Source of the DNA: Methylococcaceae bacterium
Lineage (GTDB): Bacteria > Pseudomonadota > Gammaproteobacteria > Methylococcales > Methylococcaceae
Length of the DNA stretch: 13,521 bases
Direction: 5' to 3'
Assembly (NCBI GenBank): GCA_005792805.1
Contig: SXQV01000055.1
Span: 1 to 13,521 of the forward strand
Shown: positions 8,152-13,521 of the stretch, in pieces
Layout of the letters: each line of letters begins with the position of its first letter
How positions within the stretch are numbered: the first letter of the stretch is position 1
Program-made: the position numbers and the translations under genes
The notes under the pieces: generated by a model
What the model saw: only the letters and a program-made list of their open reading frames with translations
Databases searched by the model: none
Told to the model about the DNA's origin: nothing

Positions 8152-8202
8152 TCCGGGTTGCCTGGGGGTTAAATGCCGAATTATCGGAGGAGTAAACCCG
8201 GA
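8152..8202. repeat. Inverted repeat in the mtdA-ispG gap
   Basis: TCCGGGTT at 8152-8159 is a perfect inverted copy of AACCCGGA at 8195-8202, with a 35-base spacer. It fills most of the gap between mtdA and ispG, directly after the mtdA stop codon. It could fold in the readthrough RNA, but the long loop and lack of a T run make a terminator unlikely. Function unknown. Confidence 0.3.
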
Positions 8203-9063
8203 TCAGGCCATCTCCTTGGCAATCTCGAAAATCTCCTCGGCATCCAGTACGAGGGTGTTGCATTCGAATAAACGAGTAACGCAAGTCCGGTGCAATGCGA
8301 GCTTAAGCGTCCCAAAGCCGATGGCTCCCCAGGCTTTTTTGCCGGAACGATCGACACCCCGATCCATCATCTCGACTCCCCCAATACCTAACGGAGGAGT
8401 GGCATTGGCATCGGCAATCATCTGCAAGGCCTGATTATTCTGCCAGTGTTCCGGGCGCAGCAACTGCACTCCCGTGGCCCCAGCGGCTAACACCACTTCA
8501 GCATTTTCAATCGCCAAAGCCCGATCAATATCGGTATCGGCCTGTATTGGCACTACATCAACACCAAAGCGAACCCTGATGGCTTGGGCGGCACGCTCGG
8601 CCTTTGCCATTTGCCGGCTGGTTATTCGCACCTCGGCAGCCCCTGCACGGGCCAGCATAACGGCAGCCCGCTGCCCCACCGGTCCTGTCCCCGCCAATAC
8701 CACCGTGCGTTTTCCGGCAATCGACCCGCTAGTCAGGAGCTTGGCCACAGCCGCCGCCGCAGTCGTGTTGCTTCCATTGCTATCGAGCATGATCGAAACA
8801 CGGAAATCGGCAAAGAACCGTTGCTGTACCGCCGTGAACAGGTTCTGACCCGCCTGCATATCACTGCCACCAATAAAAATCGCCGTATTTTTCTTGTCCC
8901 TGGGTGCCCGGGTAAAAACAGCTCCATCGACGAGCGCCCCGATAGTGTCTGGCGTCACCCCGCCATAGCCAATTACGTGGTCTGCCTGGCCATCGTAAGC
9001 CACAACGGTATCGAAAACAGAGGGATGCGTATCGGTATCAAACTGGAAAAGGAGTTTTTTCAT
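8203..9063 (-). CDS. mtdA: NAD(P)-dependent methylene-tetrahydromethanopterin/tetrahydrofolate dehydrogenase, MtdA type
   Basis: The 286-residue protein starts MKKLLFQFDTDTHPSVFD and continues with AYDGQADHVIGYGGVTPD. These segments resemble Methylobacterium MtdA (FQFDTD, PSVFD, YDGGADH, GYG, VTPD) more closely than MtdB, judged from memory. MtdA oxidises methylene-H4MPT and methylene-H4F with NADP+, linking formaldehyde oxidation and assimilation in methylotrophs. SNGSNTTAAA lies at about 95-104, and the Rossmann nucleotide loop GTGPVG at 125-130, followed by TSRQMAKAERA, where Arg150 and Lys154 could hold the NADP phosphate. The end AEEIFEIAKEMA matches the family C terminus. I chose ATG 9063-9061 because homology begins there; the in-frame ATG at 9096 would add an odd hydrophobic lead. 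There is no clear Shine-Dalgarno sequence. The gene marks the organism as a probable C1 utiliser. Confidence 0.93.
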   Translation of the reverse strand: MKKLLFQFDTDTHPSVFDTVVAYDGQADHVIGYGGVTPDTIGALVDGAVFTRAPRDKKNTAIFIGGSDMQAGQNLFTAVQQRFFADFRVSIMLDSNGSNTTAAAAVAKLLTSGSIAGKRTVVLAGTGPVGQRAAVMLARAGAAEVRITSRQMAKAERAAQAIRVRFGVDVVPIQADTDIDRALAIENAEVVLAAGATGVQLLRPEHWQNNQALQMIADANATPPLGIGGVEMMDRGVDRSGKKAWGAIGFGTLKLALHRTCVTRLFECNTLVLDAEEIFEIAKEMA

Positions 9064-9122
9064 TGAATAAAACAGATTGAAAAATGAGACAGGCAAGCTA
9101 CATGGCTACCATAACCGACTTG

Positions 9123-9144
9123 CAGCCTCAGTGTATTGAGGCTG
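9123..9144. repeat. Perfect hairpin in the mtdA upstream region
   Basis: CAGCCTCA (9123-9130) and TGAGGCTG (9137-9144) form a perfect 8-base-pair stem with a 6-base loop, 60 bases upstream of the mtdA start. No T run follows on the minus strand. It could be an operator or a leader hairpin for mtdA, or a 3' structure of an unseen transcript. I see no good -35/-10 pair to place it relative to a promoter. Confidence 0.4.
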
Positions 9145-9226
9145 AATACCGCGAAAAACGCACAACTTTATGCGCGCTTGGATGCAGCAACTGGAAGAGG
9201 TCAGTGTATATCCGGATTTTTGACAT

Positions 9227-9254
9227 AAAAAAAGCGGAAAACCTGTGTCCGCTT
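9227..9254 (-). terminator. Rho-independent terminator of the original tRNA-Lys transcription unit
   Basis: On the minus strand AAGCGGA (9254-9248) pairs with TCCGCTT (9238-9232) around a 9-base loop, and a T run follows directly (9233-9227). It lies 18 bases past the CCA end of the tRNA fragment in the same direction, the usual place for a tRNA operon terminator. It supports the view that the DNA to the left of the fragment is the original chromosome. Confidence 0.85.
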
Positions 9255-9272
9255 GATTTATAGGTGGATTGT

Positions 9273-9317
9273 TGGTGGGCCGTGTAAGATTCGAACTTAC
9301 GACCGATGGATTAAGAG
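9273..9317 (-). tRNA. 3' fragment of tRNA-Lys(CUU), probable att site of an integrated element
   Basis: Read on the minus strand, 45 bases give the 3' part of a tRNA. They comprise an anticodon loop CTCTTAA (anticodon CTT, lysine), the 3' anticodon stem TCCAT, variable loop CGGTC, T arm GTAAG-TTCGAAT-CTTAC with a perfect 5-base-pair stem, the acceptor strand ACGGCCC, and ACCA. The 5' half is missing: the bases before the loop do not pair with TCCAT, and no GGGCCGT acceptor strand lies nearby. The break falls exactly at the anticodon loop, a common crossover point for tyrosine integrases that use tRNA genes. Such integration leaves a full tRNA at one end and a duplicated 3' part at the other. 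Since the fragment's 3' side keeps its terminator, the element must lie to the right. The fragment itself cannot yield a working tRNA. Confidence 0.85.
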
Positions 9318-9822
9318 GGCACCACGCTGTAGAGGAAATTCAAGACTTTTAACCACCTCGCCCGGTTCAAATGCGCCTTCGGAAGCCTTTATTTTGCAGC
9401 CTGTGACAAATGATGTTTCACGCGCTTTCACGTTGTTGAGTCCTATATCATGGAGCATGGAACTTTGACCCATCTTGAACTCCTGAAAAAATATTTACCG
9501 GAAGTGTATGTACGTCATACGAGAGACATTCAAGGGGTCTGAATCAAGAATGATGCTGTTATCTGAGATCGTCCTCCCTATCTGCGCCCCCAGATCGACA
9601 GGGTTGGACTTCCTCGGGAGCGACAGCACACCGCTTTCCGAAGCATTGGAGCCACCGACCTTGGAGCGCCCACTGCTGGAGGCTTCACGGGGGCATGGCA
9701 GTGGTCAGAGTAACCTTGAGTAGATTCAGCGTCAATTGGACTTTGGCAGATTGATCTCGGGGGGATGGTGAAGCCAGATTACGCATGGCTCGGCGGTTGG
9801 TCTGATCGACCTGAAAACAGTG
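9318..9822. other. Apparent non-coding border region of the integrated element
   Basis: About 500 bases inside the putative element contain no gene I recognise. A 30-codon plus-strand frame at 9450-9542 (MEHGTLTHLELLKKYLPEVY...) has a plausible start, but no clear ribosome site and no known relative. A 71-codon frame at 9508-9723 has an odd composition and no family resemblance. No minus-strand frame of note is present. The stretch could hold excision-factor or integrase binding sites near the att end, or be the decayed end of a gene. Confidence 0.4.
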
Positions 9823-9851
9823 TTGTATTGTTTGCGATACACAGATAACAT
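9823..9851 (+). promoter_or_regulatory. Candidate promoter of the helix-turn-helix gene, with an overlapping inverted repeat
   Basis: TTGTAT (9823-9828) and TAACAT (9846-9851) lie 17 bases apart, each matching the sigma70 consensus at about 4 of 6 positions. A small inverted repeat, TGTAT (9824-9828) with ATACA (9837-9841), covers the -35 box and spacer and could be an operator. It sits about 80 bases before the start codon at 9929. Confidence 0.4.
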
Positions 9852-9860
9852 TTCAACTCT

Positions 9861-9893
9861 GTTGACCGATTCTCATGGAATGTGACGGTCAAC
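9861..9893. promoter_or_regulatory. Inverted repeat upstream of the helix-turn-helix gene, possible operator or leader hairpin
   Basis: GTTGACCG (9861-9868) is perfectly inverted as CGGTCAAC (9886-9893). Inside it, ATTC (9869-9872) is inverted as GAAT (9878-9881) around TCATG, so the site can fold as a long stem with one 4-base bulge. It lies between the candidate promoter and the ribosome site of the next gene, as expected for an autoregulatory operator or an RNA control hairpin. Confidence 0.4.
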
Positions 9894-9928
9894 TGACATG
9901 GACGTTTTCTTTTGCGCAGGAGGTGCTA

Positions 9929-10384
9929 ATGACTACTAATCTCACTCTTTCTCCAAAACACCAGCGTTTGCTGGAAGCCCTGGCAAATGGCATGACCCAG
10001 CGTGAGGCCGCCGGCGTGGCTCGCATGCATCACGTCACCGCTTGCCGAGTATCTCAGCGCCCCGAATTCAGGGCCGAACTTAAACGTCTCCATCAAGAAT
10101 CGGAACAAGTCCTCGCGGAGCGATTGCCTGACCTCATTCGACAGGCACTGGATGTTCTCTCTGGAGAAATTGCCTTTCCGTCCGAGCGACGTCTCCGTGC
10201 CGTCAAGATTGCACTGGATCTGGTTGCCCGACTTTGTGCTGAACCTGTGGTTATTTCTTCCCAATTGACTGATTCGGGGTTCACCGTAACCCTGGACCAG
10301 TCCTTGCCAAGCGAGAAGGATCTGTCATCAGCCGAGATGAGGCCCACCGAGACCCTCAGGGAGGTAGACGCACCCCATTCATAA
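9929..10384 (+). CDS. Small helix-turn-helix DNA-binding protein of the integrated element
   Basis: This 151-residue protein has an N-terminal segment LSPKHQRLLEALANGMTQREAAGVARMHHVTACRVSQRPEF (about 7-47). It reads as a helix-turn-helix of the kind found in phage small terminase subunits and transposase-like regulators: QREAAGVARMHHVTACRV fits the two helices and turn. A charged helical stretch (about 48-105) follows, then an acidic, probably disordered tail. I chose ATG 9929-9931 because a perfect AGGAGG lies 5 bases ahead; the in-frame ATG at 9875 has no ribosome site and falls within the upstream inverted repeat. It may be a regulator, an origin-binding accessory factor or a small terminase; the sequence does not decide. 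The primase-helicase gene starts 122 bases further on in the same direction, and the two probably act in the same replication module. The family identity is uncertain. Confidence 0.8.
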   Translation: MTTNLTLSPKHQRLLEALANGMTQREAAGVARMHHVTACRVSQRPEFRAELKRLHQESEQVLAERLPDLIRQALDVLSGEIAFPSERRLRAVKIALDLVARLCAEPVVISSQLTDSGFTVTLDQSLPSEKDLSSAEMRPTETLREVDAPHS

Positions 10385-10506
10385 GCCCAAGTCAGACATC
10401 TGGACCAGGAGGGTCCGGCCTGGCGACGAGCCTTGGACAGGTTCGTTGAGCACCACTAACACCTACCCCTCAGGACGAGCGGGTACCTATCGAAAGGATT
10501 CGATTT

Positions 10507-13500
10507 ATGGACAGACAAAATGCCGATCAGGCCGCGCAGGAAGCGCTATCGGAAAAGACCGTTGTGACTTTGCTGGCGCCGCACAAGGGTCAGCCCCGTA
10601 AACTCTATGGGCCGGAGGGAAAACGGAGTGACTACGATTCCCTCCAGAAGACCTTCAAGCACCGTCAGGTTGTTGTTAACTCCATCGATCATTTCCACGA
10701 GTTGATCAGCTACTGGGCTGTAGCGGGCGACTCTCTCATCATCCCAGGGCAAATTCGCCCGGATGCTGGCCCGATCGTCAATCGGCGAAAGCTTCCTAAT
10801 CCCAGAAATCCCAACCCGCCGGATGTCATTGATGTACCCGTCAAATGGGGCTGTTTCGATCTGGACTATCTGACACTCCCGATCAATGTACAATCCTCGC
10901 CGGAGGCGGCAGCTCAATTTGTCATTGAGCAGATAGCCCAGATTATCCCGGGATTTGATCAACTCTCCCTAGTTGTTCAGGCCTCGAATTCCTGCGGGCA
11001 ACCCGGAAAGGAGTACACCGCCAAATTCCACTTCTGGTTTTTGCTGGCGAAAGCCTGGATGCCGGCTAAGCTTAAAGAGGTCATCAAACAGGTGAATCGA
11101 ATCTACCGGGAACGGAATCCTGATTTGGCTGCTCACCACAAGCGAGCGACGGGAAAGGACTTCAAACTGCTTGATGATGCTCTGTTCCAAGCCTGCCAGC
11201 CTCATTTTGTCGCTAATCCCCTATTCGTGGATGGCGCTGTTGACCCCTTGCCGCAGCGTATCTGGAAGGTCCATGGTGACTGTGAGCGGCTGGAGATCGA
11301 CCCGGAGGCTTTTGTTGCTGAGCAGCCGAGACATCCCCACAGAGACGAGTGCAGCCAATCAGAAGAAGCCCCTAAGGCCAGGCGGGCCAATGGTGCTTCC
11401 GCCTCTTCAGAACCCGGAAAGAAAGTCTGCAATCCTTCAGATATCACCGGCAACCGCAGCCGGAATCTCTACTGTCTCAGATTAATCCGCAAGGAACTAG
11501 CCGAATACGGCCCCCAGTTCGACCGAAGGCGAATGGCTGAAAGGTTGCGTCGGGATCTTGAGGAAAGCAATGCCGACCCTGTCGATATCAGCCGCTGGAG
11601 CACCGACGCCGCCCTGTACCGTGAAATTGAGAATTGCGTTGTCTATCTGCGACGAGAATCAGACAACTTGCTGCAACTCGACCCCAGGGGGCATGCAGTC
11701 ATCGAACTGTCGGAGCAATTTCTTCCAGAACTGGAAAAAAAGGCCGGCGTCCAGCTCATAAAAAGTCCGATGAGCAGCGGCAAGACCTATGCTGTCAAGG
11801 AAGCCATCTCGGGCGTATCCAGGGTGCTGGTTATCGTTCACCGGATTAGCTTGGCAAAGGAGGTGGCACGGCGACTAGGTATCGACTGTTACCAGGACAG
11901 CCGGAGCGGGAGGCTATACAGTAACCGATTGGTGGTCTGCATCAACTCTCTACACAAGCTGAGCCGAACCGATTTCGATCTGCTGGTCGTTGAAGAAGCC
12001 GAGCAGTTACTGCGGAGCCTGGCAGGCTTGGGCAAGGATCAGCGTCCCAACATCAACCACGAAATATTCAGTGAGTGTATTCGCCGTGCCGAACAGGTTT
12101 TGGCCTTGGATGCACAAATGTCGAATTTGACTTTGGACACGCTGGAATTCATCCGTCCGGGAGAGCGTTTTCAGATCGTACGCAACGCCTTCCCCCAGGA
12201 CAAAACCCTGAATATTCACCCATCAAGGGCTTCCTTGATTGTGAAGTTTGAAGCGGCGGTGCATGCCCGACAGCAGGGAAGGGGCAAACCGGTGGCACTG
12301 GTCAGTAATTCGAGACGGCTGGTTCGTGAGCAGTATGAACGAATACATAAGGATTTTCCGTCGCTACGCTGTGCGCTGATCACCAGCCAAACAACGGGTG
12401 ATGATGAAATCAAAGCACTACTGCAAAACTTCGACGCAGAGGGTGGGCAATACGATGTCATTTTCGCTTCGCCGACCATGTCAACCGGTCTATCCATTGA
12501 AAAACTGGATTTCCGTGTGTTCGGAATCTTTGAGGCCAATATCAACTGCCCGACCGATGCCGCACAAGCTATCTCTCGGTTCCGTCTGGCCAAGGAAGTG
12601 GATATCAGTATTGCCACAGGCAAGATGCCCATCTACACCAGCCGCCAGATCGTTGAGGCCCGGCTCAAGGCCTTGAGTGATCGTGATATTCCCTTTCTGA
12701 ATGATGGCAACCGGCCCGCCTTTCGAACTGATCTGCTCCTGAGGGTCCTGCAGTACGAGCATCAGGCCAAAGGTCTTTTTGCCCAGAACTTCCTGTTTCT
12801 GGCTGAAGCGTCGGGATGGACAGTGCAGTTTCTTGCGTCGAATAAAGAGAAGGACATCTTTGGTGCCGGCCTGTTGAATGAAGGCAAGAAAGTGGAGGAA
12901 GAGGTCAGAACCGAGCGTCTTCTTGAAGCTGAGCGTCTGACGGAGTGCAAATTTGAAGAACTGCGTCAAAAAATGCTCCCGACATCCGTCGAACATGACG
13001 AACTGGAGCGGACTCTGATGGAGCACTTCTATGGTCGTGCCATTTCCGAAGAGCTTATAGCGCGCGACCGGCGCGGCGCCTACCGAAAAAGCATCCGCAA
13101 TCTGGAACAACTGCGGAAAAACGCAGACGAGCTGCTAGCCGAGGACCGCGCTGACGCGCTGGGCGCGGATGCCTTGTCGATTTCATTCAAGTCGAGAGGT
13201 ATCAAGAAGCAGTTGTGGTCACTGTTCCTGCGTGTGGTCGGCTTACCCGAGGATGGACGGCTGGAAGGCTTTGAATTCATCAATGAGGGATGGATCCGCC
13301 ACCTGCCGGGATCAGAGGACCGTCCTCCGGTCGAACAGGTTTTCGAGGGGTGGACCAAAGACTCTCTGAACCCGGATGCTCTCCATATATGGACTCCTCC
13401 GTTTTGCAAGCTTTTTCGTTTCGATGTCAGCCGGTCGAGTTACGCAGTTGCGCCCATATATTCGGCCTTTGGTGAGATCCTTGGTGATCTCTGGCCCAGA

Positions 13501-13521
13501 TGGATTTCCGCGTGTTTTCAT
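10507..13521 (+). CDS. Primase-helicase replication protein with UL9/origin-binding-protein-like SF2 helicase (runs off the right edge)
   Basis: The frame stays open for 1005 codons to the window end. It starts at an ATG with AAGGA 8 bases upstream. Residues about 110-260 look like an archaeo-eukaryotic-type primase: FDLDY (117-121, metal-binding DxD), FHFWF (174-178, conserved His175), and QPHFVANP (231-238) followed by DPLPQR. Residues about 415-700 look like a superfamily 2 helicase close to herpesvirus UL9 and plasmid origin-binding proteins. Visible motifs are SPMSSGKT (I, 420-427), VVEEAEQLL (II, near 494-502), LALDAQM (III, 532-538), SPTMSTGLS (V, 655-663) and QAISRFR (VI, 687-693). 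A charged, possibly coiled-coil stretch (about 797-830) and an unassigned C-terminal part follow. Together the domains suggest a replication initiator that primes and unwinds the element's own origin. The closest known type is the CyRepA1-like plasmid replication proteins. Motif II has Glu in place of the usual Asp. Confidence 0.82.
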   Translation, partial: MDRQNADQAAQEALSEKTVVTLLAPHKGQPRKLYGPEGKRSDYDSLQKTFKHRQVVVNSIDHFHELISYWAVAGDSLIIPGQIRPDAGPIVNRRKLPNPRNPNPPDVIDVPVKWGCFDLDYLTLPINVQSSPEAAAQFVIEQIAQIIPGFDQLSLVVQASNSCGQPGKEYTAKFHFWFLLAKAWMPAKLKEVIKQVNRIYRERNPDLAAHHKRATGKDFKLLDDALFQACQPHFVANPLFVDGAVDPLPQRIWKVHGDCERLEIDPEAFVAEQPRHPHRDECSQSEEAPKARRANGASASSEPGKKVCNPSDITGNRSRNLYCLRLIRKELAEYGPQFDRRRMAERLRRDLEESNADPVDISRWSTDAALYREIENCVVYLRRESDNLLQLDPRGHAVIELSEQFLPELEKKAGVQLIKSPMSSGKTYAVKEAISGVSRVLVIVHRISLAKEVARRLGIDCYQDSRSGRLYSNRLVVCINSLHKLSRTDFDLLVVEEAEQLLRSLAGLGKDQRPNINHEIFSECIRRAEQVLALDAQMSNLTLDTLEFIRPGERFQIVRNAFPQDKTLNIHPSRASLIVKFEAAVHARQQGRGKPVALVSNSRRLVREQYERIHKDFPSLRCALITSQTTGDDEIKALLQNFDAEGGQYDVIFASPTMSTGLSIEKLDFRVFGIFEANINCPTDAAQAISRFRLAKEVDISIATGKMPIYTSRQIVEARLKALSDRDIPFLNDGNRPAFRTDLLLRVLQYEHQAKGLFAQNFLFLAEASGWTVQFLASNKEKDIFGAGLLNEGKKVEEEVRTERLLEAERLTECKFEELRQKMLPTSVEHDELERTLMEHFYGRAISEELIARDRRGAYRKSIRNLEQLRKNADELLAEDRADALGADALSISFKSRGIKKQLWSLFLRVVGLPEDGRLEGFEFINEGWIRHLPGSEDRPPVEQVFEGWTKDSLNPDALHIWTPPFCKLFRFDVSRSSYAVAPIYSAFGEILGDLWPRWISACFH

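Noticed and set aside
9064..9096. Longer start for mtdA at ATG 9096
   Set aside because: The extra 11 residues are not part of the family's N terminus, and homology starts at MKKLLFQFDTD.
9334..9372. tRNA-Lys-like core on the plus strand (GACTTTTAACC followed by GGTTCAAATG)
   Set aside because: The anticodon and T stems do not pair, and the distance from the anticodon loop to TTCAAAT is two bases too short for a normal tRNA. Taken as chance resemblance.
9508..9723. 71-codon plus-strand open frame in the element border region
   Set aside because: No convincing ribosome site, no recognisable domain and a low-complexity-like composition rich in Ser, Pro, Leu and Glu.
9875..9928. Longer start for the helix-turn-helix gene at ATG 9875
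   Set aside because: It has no ribosome site and lies inside an inverted repeat; the ATG at 9929 has a perfect AGGAGG.
10402..10416. Short hairpin GGACC/GGTCC and two GACGAGC copies before the primase-helicase gene, considered as origin iterons
   Set aside because: The stem has only 5 base pairs, and two 7-base copies 49 bases apart are too few to claim an origin.
10546..10962. 138-codon minus-strand frame, and several others opposite the primase-helicase gene
   Set aside because: They are antisense shadows of the 1005-codon frame, which carries clear motifs throughout.
1..13521. CRISPR array or rRNA genes
   Set aside because: No regularly spaced repeats and no rRNA-like sequence were seen anywhere in the window.

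Overview
The window most likely comes from a methylotrophic proteobacterium, probably a gammaproteobacterial methanotroph or methylotroph. The main clue is a gene for an MtdA-type methylene-tetrahydromethanopterin/tetrahydrofolate dehydrogenase, an enzyme typical of bacteria that oxidise C1 compounds. It sits beside ordinary Gram-negative housekeeping genes: IspG of the MEP isoprenoid pathway, dTDP-sugar synthesis, a TldD/TldE protease pair and an L,D-transpeptidase lipoprotein. The species assignment is inference from gene content only.

Left part (1-1948). The first 40 codons of rfbA (glucose-1-phosphate thymidylyltransferase) run off the left edge on the minus strand. Complete rfbB (dTDP-glucose 4,6-dehydratase) lies just upstream in the same direction, so this is the start of a dTDP-rhamnose-type or other deoxysugar operon. 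A degraded intergenic zone of about 660 bases follows. It holds a decayed IS3-family insertion-sequence remnant and a short stretch that may be a fossil of a 6-phosphogluconate dehydrogenase-like gene.

Middle part (1949-9063). A plus-strand gene with a good promoter encodes a membrane-anchored monoheme cytochrome-like protein. It converges on a long minus-strand block: mtdA, ispG, a YafK-like L,D-transpeptidase lipoprotein, tldD, tldE (in order of transcription). TldD and TldE overlap by ATGA and should form one metalloprotease complex. The other genes are co-directional, but separated by 112 to 261 bases, so they are not clearly one operon.

Right part (9227-13521). A minus-strand rho-independent terminator and a 45-base 3' fragment of a tRNA-Lys(CUU) gene mark what looks like one end (att site) of an integrated mobile element. 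The fragment keeps everything from the anticodon loop to CCA, but has no 5' half. Its orientation puts the chromosome to the left and the element to the right. The element starts with about 500 bases without a recognisable gene. Then come a promoter with nearby inverted repeats, a small helix-turn-helix protein gene, and a very large open frame that runs off the right edge. That frame encodes an apparent fusion of an archaeo-eukaryotic-type primase domain with a herpesvirus UL9/origin-binding-protein-like superfamily 2 helicase. This two-gene replication module in a tRNA-Lys-targeted element is the most interesting part of the window. The integrase and the intact tRNA-Lys would be expected beyond the right edge.
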